A stretch of 19,689 bases of DNA from Pyrodictium delaneyi. Its GTDB lineage: Archaea > Thermoproteota > Thermoprotei_A > Sulfolobales > Pyrodictiaceae. The stretch spans positions 1-19,689 of the forward strand of contig DQVR01000086.1 of NCBI GenBank assembly GCA_015661645.1, read 5' to 3'. Positions 1 through 7,174 of this stretch are shown in pieces (within the stretch, counting starts at the first letter, position 1; every line of letters starts with the position of its first letter). Below the pieces are notes generated by a model. It did no database searches, had not been told where the DNA came from, and saw nothing but the letters and a program-made list of their open reading frames with translations. The position numbers and the translations under genes are program-made.

Positions 1-824
1 AATACCGGGCGCCCGTTGAGATCAACAGCTGCCACCCCGGTGGAGATACCTGGGTCAATGCCCACTATTATGTAGGGCTTTGTCTGGTCTAGCTGCTCAG
101 ACACAGTGTTTTCGAAGACTATACGGCTGCTGTAAACAGGCTGTATCTCTATCCTAACATCATTGTCTTCATGCGGCTTTATTATCCCGGTGAGACGGGT
201 TCTCGGGGCATAGACTATGAAGACGGCGCTATCTAGGCCTCCGCCACTCTTGCGAAACAATAGGTCGTAGTCTAGACGGTGGCGATCCAGGAGGCGCTTA
301 ATATCCTTCACAGCCCTAAGTATTGCTGAGCGCACCCTACGCCGGTACCGGGGGCCACTCATACCACCGTGCTTTAGTCTCCGGGACTTCGCCACCACTA
401 TGCGAGTCTTCTTCTCAACGAAGCGTATCCGAGAGCCGTAGCCCATGGAGGCGAGCAGTGCTGTCAAGTACGCCGTACGTGCCGGCGATAGCTTCCCAGA
501 GCCACCGATGTCGAGGCCGGCCAGCCTGGCTAGCTTGCGCAGGTTGACGAGCGAGCCGTCTGGCAGACGAGTGGGCTGTACTATGTTCAAGTCTGGAGGA
601 AGCATAGACGTTATTTTTACGAGTTCCTTCTCCGTGGAGGCGAGTTCGTATATGTTGTCTACGGCCAGGATATCCGGGTGATGCTCCCATATGAGCCTTA
701 TGAGGCGGTGAAGAGGGACCGACTCATACTTGGCCACTAGCTTCCCGTTCTCGACAACTGCTACAGAGTAGCACCTAGCCCCGCTACTGCAGCCGGGTTC
801 AATATCTATACCGATTACACGCAG
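1..824 (-). CDS. DUF460 family RNase H-fold protein, C-terminus beyond the left edge
   Basis: An open frame of 274 codons runs from 824 to the left edge and is cut there; from memory, family members are several hundred residues longer. It shows two RNase H-like strand-turn motifs: RVIGIDIEPG at residues 2-11 and IIVGIDPGISTGVAAVD at about 252-268, the second being the classic DUF460 signature (conserved acidic residue after a hydrophobic strand). The family is archaeal; a nuclease role is predicted from the fold only. The start is unusual. A TGA at 831-833 (reverse strand) closes the frame upstream, and no ATG, GTG or TTG lies between it and the first RNase H strand. A CTG at 822-824 sits 7 bases after GGGGTG, within a run AGGGGTGATC that matches the archaeal anti-Shine-Dalgarno complement. 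The next standard start in frame (GTG, codon 31) would delete the first motif. I am confident of the family and fairly confident of CTG initiation. Confidence 0.85.
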   Translation of the reverse strand, partial: MRVIGIDIEPGCSSGARCYSVAVVENGKLVAKYESVPLHRLIRLIWEHHPDILAVDNIYELASTEKELVKITSMLPPDLNIVQPTRLPDGSLVNLRKLARLAGLDIGGSGKLSPARTAYLTALLASMGYGSRIRFVEKKTRIVVAKSRRLKHGGMSGPRYRRRVRSAILRAVKDIKRLLDRHRLDYDLLFRKSGGGLDSAVFIVYAPRTRLTGIIKPHEDNDVRIEIQPVYSSRIVFENTVSEQLDQTKPYIIVGIDPGISTGVAAVDLNGRPV

Positions 825-1375
825 AGACGATCACCCCTGAGCACGGGCAGCCCAGCCCTAAAGCTCTTGGGACACCGAGGGGGAGCATGCAGCAGGGGCT
901 GGCGGGCCCCCGGGTAGATACTATCATACTGCTCTACAGCAGTACCCTCTAATAGCCGGTGCTGTCCTAGTCATAGTCCAAACCGGGGCCCCGCCGGTCT
1001 CACACCCGCTGAGACCCGGCTACGGGGCTGTGAAGCGGGGCGGTCAGGCGGGGCACAAAGCGAACACGTTTACCGTAGACCCCCTATAGTTCTACACTCT
1101 GGGGCGGGATGAGCGCGCCCCCTCGCGCGCCCCCTTGCCCGCTGAGGTTACGGGGCGCGCCGGTGACGTGTACCGGGCCGGACGCGACCGCGCACTTGCT
1201 CCTATTTGGTCCATGTATGGCTGCTGTATTGTCCTGCGGCTATCCGTTCTCTCGGGCTAGCAGCATGTAGGTGGTAACGATTTTGTGGAACGCTCTCCTT
1301 GGGTGTCTCTGGTGGCACCTGGCCTTGGCCGTAGAACGTGGCCCTTGTGGCGAGAAAGTAGGAAGGGCAGCCGAC
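825..1375. other. GC-rich, gene-free region with many inverted repeats (possible structured RNA)
   Basis: No convincing reading frame occupies these ~550 bases. The stretch from about 845 to 1195 is clearly richer in G+C than the flanking genes and is full of potential stems. CCAGCCC (852-858) pairs with GGGCTGG (896-902). TACTGCT/AGCAGTA (927-944) forms a 7-bp stem with a 4-base loop. GCCGGTCTCA (993-1002) pairs with TGAGA/CCGGC (1010-1020) over 10 bp with one bulged C. GCGCGCCCC occurs twice (1113-1121, 1125-1133) and either copy can pair with GGGGCGCGC at 1152-1160. I looked for the hallmark motifs of RNase P RNA (GAGGAAAGUC, ACAGAA), SRP RNA helix 8, 5S rRNA and tRNA on both strands and did not find them. 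It may be an unrecognised RNA gene, a decayed element or a long leader for a neighbour. Strand is unknown. Confidence 0.4.
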
Positions 1376-1738
1376 ATGGAGGCGAAGGAGGCCACGATGG
1401 GAGGTGGTGAGAAGTTACCCGGAGTGTACATTCGCTGGCTCATATCCGGTGAGGATGGTGCGCCTACATTTGCTATGAGGCTCTTTACAGTTGAACCAGG
1501 CTCTCATATACCTGGGCATGAGCATCCATGGGAGCACGAGATATATGTGCTTCGGGGCTCTATGCGTGTAAGGATAGGTCGGAAAGAGTACATGGTAAGC
1601 AGTGGAAGCTTCATATATGTGCCGCCAAATGTAGAGCATGAGTACTTCGCTGGTGAGGATGGCGTAGAGTTCCTCTGCATAATCCCGCTGAGGCCTAGCG
1701 TAGACGATAGCTACAGTCCCTGTAAGCCCGGCGCCTGA
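1376..1738 (+). CDS. Small cupin-domain protein
   Basis: This is a single-domain cupin of about 120 residues. Cupin motif 1 is visible as PGSHIPGHEHPWEHEIYVLRG, with the metal ligands in HEHxxxxHE. Motif 2 follows about 25 residues later as YVPPNVEHEYF, supplying the last histidine, so the full His/His/Glu/His metal set is present. The family is a small beta-barrel often binding Mn, Fe, Ni or Zn; the substrate cannot be told from sequence. I place the start at ATG 1376; ATG 1397 is a good alternative because GGAGG lies 5 bases before it. An upstream extension to 1271 is in frame but its residues look non-coding. The next gene is on the same strand 52 bases downstream. Function beyond 'cupin' is unknown. 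Confidence 0.82.
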   Translation: MEAKEATMGGGEKLPGVYIRWLISGEDGAPTFAMRLFTVEPGSHIPGHEHPWEHEIYVLRGSMRVRIGRKEYMVSSGSFIYVPPNVEHEYFAGEDGVEFLCIIPLRPSVDDSYSPCKPGA

Positions 1739-1790
1739 GTAAGAAACTTGAAACCCTGGATGCGGCCGACTCCGAGGGTGAGCCAGGGCC

Positions 1791-2474
1791 GTGCCCCGTG
1801 TGCCAGTAAAGCTCGTCACATGGGAGGAGGTAGTCGAGTGGAGCCGTGGCCTCGCTCGTGTAATAAAGCAGTCTGGCTACAAGCCAACTGTGATAATAGC
1901 TGTTGCGCGCGGCGGCTACGTAGCTGCTAGGCTGCTATGCGACTTCCTGGGAGTCGAGAACCTACTAAGCATACAAAGTCAGCACTGGACAGAAGCGGCG
2001 AAGGCCTCGGAGAAGGCTATACTGAAGTTCCCCTATAAGGTCAACCTACAAGGGTATAAGGCCCTCCTGGTTGACGACATAGTTGACACAGGTGAGACGC
2101 TAAAGCTTGCACGCGACTACATAGTCAGGGAGTGGAGGCCCGACGACCTAAAGATAGCCACGCTGCAGTGGATTAGCTCAGTGGCCAAGCTGAAGCCCGA
2201 CTACTACTACATAGAGGTCAAGGAGTGGGTCTGGTTCCAGTATCCGTGGACACGGCTTGAAGACGTAACGCAGTTCATACGCAGGATGCTGGCAGAGCAC
2301 AGCAGGGAAACAGGTCAGACCGAGTGGAGCTACGATGAGATAAAGAGCCTATTCAAGGAATGGTATGGGATAGAAGTGGAGGAGTTCTACTACCAGGACG
2401 CTCTAGAGGCGCTGGTCGAGTCAAGGTTCCTAGAGAAGGCTGGTGACAAGTATAGGCTCCGTGGCAGCCCTTAG
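1791..2474 (+). CDS. Purine-type phosphoribosyltransferase (PRPP-binding)
   Basis: A 227-residue type I phosphoribosyltransferase. The PRPP-binding loop is clear at residues 92-103 (LLVDDIVDTGET, two adjacent acidic residues followed by DTG), and the ARGGY motif at 39-43 supplies the pyrophosphate loop. The aromatic-rich segment WVWFQYPW (about 146-153) resembles the base-binding hood of archaeal guanine/xanthine/hypoxanthine enzymes, which make nucleotides from PRPP and a free base. The exact base is not decidable here. Residues about 165-227 extend beyond the catalytic core and look like a small helical, possibly winged-helix, domain. Initiation is at GTG 1791, preceded by GAGGGTGA; a second GTG at 1800 is possible. 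With uridine phosphorylase and a nucleoside-type ABC transporter also in the window, a salvage role fits. Confidence 0.85.
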   Translation: MPRVPVKLVTWEEVVEWSRGLARVIKQSGYKPTVIIAVARGGYVAARLLCDFLGVENLLSIQSQHWTEAAKASEKAILKFPYKVNLQGYKALLVDDIVDTGETLKLARDYIVREWRPDDLKIATLQWISSVAKLKPDYYYIEVKEWVWFQYPWTRLEDVTQFIRRMLAEHSRETGQTEWSYDEIKSLFKEWYGIEVEEFYYQDALEALVESRFLEKAGDKYRLRGSP

Positions 2475-2478
2475 ACAC

Positions 2479-2555
2479 GGGCCTGGGTGATGATGTGACC
2501 AGCTATCGCGGAGCCCGCTAAGGGACTATGAAGAATTTGGCCTTTGCTGAGCCCC
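2479..2555 (+). ncRNA. Possible C/D box sRNA
   Basis: In the gap after the phosphoribosyltransferase stop codon, the ordered boxes of an archaeal C/D guide RNA can be read: C box GTGATGA (2487-2493, matching RUGAUGA), a weak D' CTAA (2518-2521), C' ATGAAGA (2528-2534, one mismatch) and D box CTGA (2547-2550). The D guide between C' and D is exactly 12 nt, the usual archaeal spacing. GGGC (2479-2482) and GCCC (2551-2554) could close the ends. Weak points are the degenerate D', a C-to-D' spacing of 24 nt instead of about 12, and a terminal stem that needs a small bulge. Such RNAs direct 2'-O-methylation of rRNA or tRNA. The D guide would pair with a target reading CAAAGGCCAAAU, which I could not place. 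Confidence 0.35.
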
Positions 2556-2629
2556 TTACACGCATATTCTTCTACGTAGGTTCCGCTTTCTGCCAGCTTG
2601 CTCCTAATGCTCATGCTAGGTGACGTCCT

Positions 2630-3730
2630 ATGAACGATAGCGGCCAGGGCTGTACCTGGGGGGCTAGGCTACCTCGCGCCCCCGGTGCGGTGGAGGCAGC
2701 CAAGATAAGACGCTACGAGACAGTAGACATTGCCGAGAGGATAGCCGTGATATCACCGGAGGCATTAAAGCTAACTAACTATCCGCTAAAGCACCCCGTC
2801 ACAGCGTTTAATCCATCACTCTACGTATCTGGTAACGAGCTAAGGCTCTTCATTCGTGTCACCGTGGGCTACTACCGCTATGCTTCAGCTGTGGCGCTTG
2901 CCCGTCTCGGCCTTGAGGAGGTGATGGCTGAGAAACGTGTACCCGGCGATATAGAGGCAAGTATAGTTGTATACCCCTCGACCCGATATGACATATGGGG
3001 CGTAGAGGACCCGCGCGTATACCGGGTCGGCGAGAGGCTCTACATGACCTACACGGGGCGTACCGTCTCATATTTTGACGCCACGTCTACAGGGCGTACG
3101 ATACCTGTCACAGCTGTCTCAGAGAATGAAGGCTATACGTGGAGGAAGAGCTTCATACATGTAGTGCCCAGCGAGCTGACAGGCAAAGTAGTTAGTGACA
3201 AGAACGCGTTTATGCATGAAGTAGACGGCTTAAAGCTATTCTTCCACAGGCTACACTTAGTGAGCGATGAGTTCCTAACCATTGTGAGCTGTGTCGAAGA
3301 AGGAGAAGAGACGGGCAATGGGCTCCGTGAACTGATATCGAGTAGCAGTAGCGTAGTCGTTGAGTCTGTTGACTTTGAGTCGAAAAACGGCTGGGCGGCT
3401 CCCCCAATTAGAGTAGGCAGTAGAGACCTCTTAGTCCTCTTACACGGTGTCGACAGGGACGGCGTCTACCGTGTATTCGCCGTGCTTCTCGAGCATAGCC
3501 GGAGCGAGGGTATAGTTGTAAAGGCTGTAACTCCGAGATACATAATGGAGCCCCGCGAGCTGTATGAGGTATACGGTGATAGGCCGTATGTAGTATTCCC
3601 TTGTGGCGCCTCGCTTGTAGACGATTCTACGCTCCTGCTGAGCTACGGTGCTGCAGACCAGTTCGTAGGCCTTGCAGCTATAGATCTCGACAGTCTGTTC
3701 GCTGAGCTTGACCGCGGCCGGATATATTAG
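2630..3730 (+). CDS. GH130-family glycoside phosphorylase/hydrolase
   Basis: A 366-residue five-bladed beta-propeller protein of the GH130 type. Visible family landmarks are FNPS (60-63), GVEDPR (124-129, containing the conserved acidic residue of the active site), YTGR (141-144), DKNAF (190-194) and SYGAADQ (338-344). Characterised members phosphorolyse beta-mannosides such as mannosyl-glucose or mannan oligosaccharides; some clades are hydrolases. Which applies here cannot be read from the sequence, and no other sugar-degradation gene is nearby. ATG 2630 has GGTGA 6 bases upstream. The first 25 residues precede the conserved core and may be poorly structured. The 3' end overlaps that of the convergent Trm10 gene by 53 bases. 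Confidence 0.85.
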   Translation: MNDSGQGCTWGARLPRAPGAVEAAKIRRYETVDIAERIAVISPEALKLTNYPLKHPVTAFNPSLYVSGNELRLFIRVTVGYYRYASAVALARLGLEEVMAEKRVPGDIEASIVVYPSTRYDIWGVEDPRVYRVGERLYMTYTGRTVSYFDATSTGRTIPVTAVSENEGYTWRKSFIHVVPSELTGKVVSDKNAFMHEVDGLKLFFHRLHLVSDEFLTIVSCVEEGEETGNGLRELISSSSSVVVESVDFESKNGWAAPPIRVGSRDLLVLLHGVDRDGVYRVFAVLLEHSRSEGIVVKAVTPRYIMEPRELYEVYGDRPYVVFPCGASLVDDSTLLLSYGAADQFVGLAAIDLDSLFAELDRGRIY

Positions 3731-4832
3731 CTGGTTCCTCCTCTACTTCAAGGCCCGCCATCCTGGCAGCTCTCACAAAGTCTCTTGGCGACAGAGGCAG
3801 CCAGCTAGCAAGCTTCTCGTAGAGGCTCCACGGCACCTTCCTCCTCTTACCCCTGCTCCACCGAGCCAGCTCCACGTAGGCACGGAGCCTGGCGTCACGT
3901 GGGCTCATAACGCTTCTTATCGCTTCCTCTATGTCGCCGCACGTCTCGTAGCGCGCCTTAAGGATAATCTCGGCGAGCATGTTGAGCCTTGAAGGCACGC
4001 CGTGTATGCTTCCCCGGAGCGTTAGCTTCCGCGGCTCAGCGAGACCCCGGAGCACAAGCCTCCTAGTCTCGCCGGGCCTGGGAAGCCGGTCGACTATACC
4101 CCCTATTATGAACGCGTCACCCACAAGCACGTCGTTAGGCATTAACTCCTGCTCTGCACTAGGGTCCAGCAGGATTATCCTGCGAGCGCCTCGGAGAAGC
4201 GCGGCCTCGTCGGATGGTAGTAGTGAGTAGTCTACTAGGCCGCGCCCAATGAACATGCGCAGCCACTCGTAGACGCCTGGAGGTCCGCCGGCGAGGAGCA
4301 AATGGCGGTCCCACAGATATCTCCGCACCACGCCCAGGGTAGCACCTACCTGGCGCCTAAGGCTCCGAAGCTCCGTCATGGCTACGTGCTTGTCCACAAG
4401 ACTAAGGTCTATCACTATGAGGGGAAGCGGCTCTGGCAGCCGCTGGAGCAGCTCGCTGCGCCAGTCGGCTTCGGGAGTGTAGACGGCATCGGCCCGGGAG
4501 CCGCCTCTGCCCGCGATGTAGCGGAAGACAGCGCCACGGTACTCCTCGCAGAACCTCTCTGAGCCGGTCCACCTGGAGGCCTCAATAAAGCCCCCGCCCC
4601 AGCTTAGGATACGTACAAGGAGTTCCTGGAATGGGTTGGACTTAACCCTGCCGCTATCAAGGTAAACTAGGCTCCCGAGCGAGTACCAGCCACGGTTCTG
4701 CAGAGCATCCAATAGCCTATACCGGGGCAGCTCCTTGTAGCATCTTTCACAACAGCAGCGGCGCGGATCAGCTACCGTGAGGCACTTCATAGCCCGGCTA
4801 CCACGGCTCAGTATGGGGGTGAGGAGGCTCAT
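3678..4832 (-). CDS. trm10: Archaeal Trm10, tRNA position-9 N1-methyltransferase (SPOUT)
   Basis: The protein has 384 residues. The SPOUT cofactor-knot signature of archaeal Trm10 is clear: LLDPSAEQEL (221-230) followed by DVLVGDAFIIGGIVDRLPRPGET (234-256), matching the VxGGIVDRxPRPGET pattern of the family. Characterised archaeal homologues methylate N1 of A9 and/or G9 in tRNA using SAM; which base is targeted here is not visible. The N-terminus carries a cysteine cluster (C17, C26, C27, C28, C31) that could bind zinc. A TATA-like GTATATAG (reverse strand, 4857-4864) lies about 28 bases before ATG 4832, which suggests leaderless initiation at that codon; ATG 4790 is an alternative. The last ~17 codons overlap the GH130 gene on the other strand. 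Confidence 0.88.
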   Translation of the reverse strand: MSLLTPILSRGSRAMKCLTVADPRRCCCERCYKELPRYRLLDALQNRGWYSLGSLVYLDSGRVKSNPFQELLVRILSWGGGFIEASRWTGSERFCEEYRGAVFRYIAGRGGSRADAVYTPEADWRSELLQRLPEPLPLIVIDLSLVDKHVAMTELRSLRRQVGATLGVVRRYLWDRHLLLAGGPPGVYEWLRMFIGRGLVDYSLLPSDEAALLRGARRIILLDPSAEQELMPNDVLVGDAFIIGGIVDRLPRPGETRRLVLRGLAEPRKLTLRGSIHGVPSRLNMLAEIILKARYETCGDIEEAIRSVMSPRDARLRAYVELARWSRGKRRKVPWSLYEKLASWLPLSPRDFVRAARMAGLEVEEEPANISGRGQAQRTDCRDL

Positions 4833-4931
4833 CAGCTCCAGTTAAGCGTCTCCCAACTATATACCTAATCCCCGGCTTCCATGCTAACATCTGGATAGGA
4901 CTTAATAACGTAACACTAATGCAAATCCTCA
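4833..4931. promoter_or_regulatory. Divergent promoter region (trm10 / small membrane protein)
   Basis: This 99-base AT-richer gap separates two divergent genes and holds one TATA-like element for each. Reverse strand: GTATATAG at 4857-4864, about 28 bases before the trm10 ATG. Forward strand: CTTAATAA at 4901-4908, about 27 bases before ATG 4932. Both distances match the archaeal TATA-to-start spacing for leaderless transcripts. Inference from spacing only. Confidence 0.5.
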
Positions 4932-5201
4932 ATGTGGCTCACGCAGAAGGGCCGGAGAGGCTGGAGGAAGGGGGCGCAGATGTATCCTGAAGACTTGTTG
5001 CTGTTGGTCAGCTTTACCGCGAACTTGATAGGCATGGCGCTGCTAGCCCTGGTAGCCTCCAGGAGGAGAGCGGGGCTTGACGACACACGGCTGGTAGATA
5101 GAGTGAGCAAGGGCATAGCTGTTCTTGTACTCGCTGTGATAGGCCTTGTACTCGCCTTTGCCATGCTACGTCTCCTAGAGCTAGCCGAGCAGAGTTTATG
5201 A
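4932..5201 (+). CDS. Small two-helix membrane protein
   Basis: An 89-residue protein (73 if started at ATG 4980). From the second start the hydrophobic segments span about residues 4-26 and 45-66, separated by a charged loop containing SRRRAGLDDTR; a hairpin with both ends on the same side is likely. The longer form adds a basic N-terminal tail (QKGRRGWRKG). ATG 4932 sits about 27 bases after a TATA-like element, favouring a leaderless start there. ATG 4980 has GGAGG upstream, but 12 bases away, which is long. I do not recognise a family. It is convergent with the following reverse-strand gene. Confidence 0.6.
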   Translation: MWLTQKGRRGWRKGAQMYPEDLLLLVSFTANLIGMALLALVASRRRAGLDDTRLVDRVSKGIAVLVLAVIGLVLAFAMLRLLELAEQSL

Positions 5202-5291
5202 TGTAGTAGGATATGCCCCTACATATGGCTATGAGGAGGGCTAGATATGCTGAAAAGCCGAGCATGATGACGGTTTCTGGTGCCGAGCCGG

Positions 5292-5660
5292 CTATTCCTC
5301 CTCAGCCTCTTCTAGCTCCTCTAAGGCATCCATAACGGCGGTTCTCGCGTCTAGCTTGGCGTTTACGCCCGCGCTACGTAGGGACTTGTAGACCTCGTGG
5401 GCCACCATGCTTATCTCGTCGAGAAGGTCCTCCATAAATGCTCGTGGATCATCCTCTGTGTCGACTAGGTCCCTAACGTAGTCCCGGAGCCCCTCATACC
5501 CGACTTTCACGAGCACGCCGCTGCTTACAGGCCTAACCTCTATGTAGAACGGAGCATCGGGGTGCTTAACTTTGAGAATCTCTCCTTCTACGCGGAGTGC
5601 GTAGCCACGCCTCCTAGCTATAGGCTCGACAAAGCTTCTCAACTCTTCGGCCTTAGGCAA
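5292..5660 (-). CDS. Hypothetical acidic small protein
   Basis: A 122-residue protein of unknown function. Residues 1-60 read like an alternating alpha/beta domain (LRVEGEILKVKHPDAPFYIEV, then GVLVKVGYEG). The rest is helical and acidic, ending in a Glu-rich tail (EELEEAEEE). There are no cysteines, membrane segments or catalytic motifs. The start is TTG 5660, with a TATA-like stretch around 5678-5694 on the reverse strand about 25 bases before it. It follows the tRNA-Cys gene in the same direction. I regard it as a real gene because the composition is coherent and the gap is otherwise empty. Confidence 0.65.
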   Translation of the reverse strand: MPKAEELRSFVEPIARRRGYALRVEGEILKVKHPDAPFYIEVRPVSSGVLVKVGYEGLRDYVRDLVDTEDDPRAFMEDLLDEISMVAHEVYKSLRSAGVNAKLDARTAVMDALEELEEAEEE

Positions 5661-5786
5661 CTACCCTAGCACCCCTAGTATAGCTGTATAGACTAGCCCC
5701 TAATGAGGGGAAGGCTTGGAGGGAGAAGGTCTACAGCACAATGACCCAAGTGAGCGAGGGGGAGAGTGGACACCAGTATTTGGTAA

Positions 5787-5896
5787 TGGAGCCGGGGCCG
5801 GGATTTGAACCCGGGATCAACGGGTCTCTACGCGATGGGCGGATAGCCTACGGGATCACTGCAGCCCGCCGCCTTCGACCGCTCGGCCACCCCGGC
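5787..5896 (-). tRNA. tRNA-Cys (anticodon GCA) with 33-base intron and encoded CCA
   Basis: Read on the reverse strand, acceptor GCCGGGG (5890-5896) pairs perfectly with CCCCGGC (5791-5797). The discriminator is U (5790), the identity base of tRNA-Cys, and CCA is encoded (5787-5789). The D stem is GCC/GGC, and the T arm is CCGGG-TTCAAAT-CCCGG. The anticodon stem GCGGG/CCCGT closes loop CU-GCA-G-A after removing an intron at 5826-5858, between positions 37 and 38. Around the junctions CUGC (positions 32-35) can pair with GUAG near the intron end, leaving 3-base bulges AG^U and AG^A. This is the bulge-helix-bulge cut by the archaeal splicing endonuclease. Exon length without CCA is 74 nt. A short variable region (UGAUC) confirms class I, ruling out Ser/Leu. 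Confidence 0.95.
5826..5858 (-). other. tRNA-Cys intron (canonical 37/38 position)
   Basis: This is the 33-base insert between G37 and A38 of tRNA-Cys. Its ends and the flanking exon bases form a 4-bp CUGC/GUAG helix flanked by two 3-base bulges, the form recognised by archaeal EndA. Intron limits follow from requiring the 5-bp anticodon stem and a 7-base loop. Confidence 0.85.
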
Positions 5897-5924
5897 ATCC
5901 ATTACTTTGGTAGTGCTGGGCCGG

Positions 5925-5934
5925 ATTTATTAAA
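5925..5934 (-). promoter_or_regulatory. TATA box of tRNA-Cys
   Basis: TTTAATAAAT on the reverse strand lies about 29-38 bases upstream of the mature tRNA 5' end. It would start transcription a few bases before position 1. It is the clearest TATA element in the gap. Confidence 0.65.
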
Positions 5935-6067
5935 GCATCGGGGCTCTTACAGACTAGGCGAGGAACGGGCCACTTTACTGGAACTGTCTAGCACTTACTA
6001 ACAAAATAGCCTAGTGTATGGTGCGGGATGATAGGCTCAGGCGGAGCTGACCCGCAGGGTAGCGGTG

Positions 6068-7174
6068 ATGAGTTTAGCCTTGGTTGACCGCAGACAAGTA
6101 GTAATCGTAGGGGCTGGGCCAGCAGGACTGCTAACAGCGCTAAACCTCAGTGAGGCTGAAGCCTTAGTAATCGAGGCGTCGAGTAGGCCCGGGTGGCCTC
6201 CGCACTGTACCGGGCTTGTGAGCCCAGCAACTGCTAGGAGGTTCGGCATCCCCGAAGCCGTAACGGAAGCCTACAACGAGGCTGTATTCCTAGATGACAA
6301 GCTCCAGGAGATATGCCGTATATCGGGTTCTCCTCTAGCAGTGCGGCTTTCAAGACCACTCCTCGAGGAACTCCTGGCACGGCGCGTTGAGAGCCACGGT
6401 CACCGGATAGCCTACAGGGTGAAAGCAACTGCGCTGCAGACCGACGGGTGCATACAGCTACACGACGGCCGCCGAGTCTGCGGGGAATGGGTTGTTGCGG
6501 CACTAGGCGCTAACCCCAGCGTAGCAGCGGTCTTCGGAGCGAGGAATTGTAGGTACCTCCCTGGCTTCGAGGTACGCGTTAGGCTCGCAGCACGGGTTTC
6601 CGACGACGCTTTCTACACAATACATGGCTGGCGTGTTGCGCCGCAGTTCTTTGCATGGGTCATCCCTCTTCGTGGCGGTCGGGAGGCACTCATAGGCGTT
6701 GGAGGCGATTATGCTGTAGAGAGGCTTGCCGTGCTAATGCAGCGGCTGGACAGAATGGGAGTAGTACACGTATCAGGCATAGTTAGCCACCGCGGTGGCC
6801 GTATAGTCGAGGGGCCACCGGCACGGCATCCTCTGGCCGGGAAGCTTGCTGGTATAGGCGACGTGTTGTGTGCATCGAAACCGTTCACTGGTGGAGGCCT
6901 CTACGCAGTATCCATTCTAGCGAGACCGTTAGCAGTCCTCCTGGAGAAGGGTGAGAAAAGGCTACTGCTGGAAACCTGGGCTATGCTAAGAAGGGAGCTA
7001 GAGGCACAATACCTCCTTACAAGGGCTGCGAGGCTACTACAACCACTCTGGCGGAGGGCTCTCAAGGTGGTCTGTTCGGTGGCCGCTAGTGGCCGCTGCA
7101 GCATAGACTATGACGCGCACAGCAGCCTTGTAGAGTGTCTAGCACTGTGGAGAGAGGCTGGCCGGCATGGCTAA
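6068..7174 (+). CDS. Geranylgeranyl reductase family FAD-dependent protein
   Basis: A 368-residue flavoprotein. The N-terminal Rossmann motif VVIVGAGPAGL (about residues 11-21) ends the first strand, and an acidic residue (VIEASS) closes the second, as expected for FAD. The family pattern CTGLVSP follows at about 47-53. The second FAD motif, GDVLCASKPFTGGGLY, lies around 273-288. Archaeal relatives saturate the isoprenoid chains of membrane lipids (digeranylgeranylglycerophospholipid reductase); others in the fold act differently, so lipid reduction is likely but not certain. GTG 6065 and ATG 6068 are adjacent; I use the ATG. The 3' end overlaps the start of trm5 by 8 bases, so the two are probably co-transcribed. 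Confidence 0.8.
   Translation: MSLALVDRRQVVIVGAGPAGLLTALNLSEAEALVIEASSRPGWPPHCTGLVSPATARRFGIPEAVTEAYNEAVFLDDKLQEICRISGSPLAVRLSRPLLEELLARRVESHGHRIAYRVKATALQTDGCIQLHDGRRVCGEWVVAALGANPSVAAVFGARNCRYLPGFEVRVRLAARVSDDAFYTIHGWRVAPQFFAWVIPLRGGREALIGVGGDYAVERLAVLMQRLDRMGVVHVSGIVSHRGGRIVEGPPARHPLAGKLAGIGDVLCASKPFTGGGLYAVSILARPLAVLLEKGEKRLLLETWAMLRRELEAQYLLTRAARLLQPLWRRALKVVCSVAASGRCSIDYDAHSSLVECLALWREAGRHG

Noticed and set aside
1108..1170. C/D-like boxes (GATGA, CTGA, GTGAC) in the GC-rich block
   Set aside because: No final D box follows at a usable distance and the C box is incomplete.
845..1375. RNase P RNA or SRP RNA in the GC-rich block
   Set aside because: The universally conserved sequence motifs (GAGGAAAGUC and ACAGAA for RNase P; GGAAGGGAGCA-type helix 8 for SRP) are absent on both strands.
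1271..1375. Upstream extension of the cupin gene
   Set aside because: Residues MVTILWNALLGCLWW and onward look like a chance frame, and two better starts with ribosome sites lie downstream.
5198..5253. Second C/D box sRNA candidate (ATGATGT, ATGAGGA, 12 nt, CTGA)
   Set aside because: C' and D spacing is right, but the C box has a mismatch at its last base, there is no recognisable D', and the terminal stem is only TTT/AAA. Kept only as a note.
5697..5710. CCCCT-AATG-AGGGG hairpin between tRNA-Cys and the next gene
   Set aside because: Only a 5-bp stem without a T-run; too weak to call a terminator.
5741..6001. Forward-strand open frame across the tRNA-Cys gene
   Set aside because: It is antisense to a clear tRNA with intron, and its translation is just the tRNA complement.
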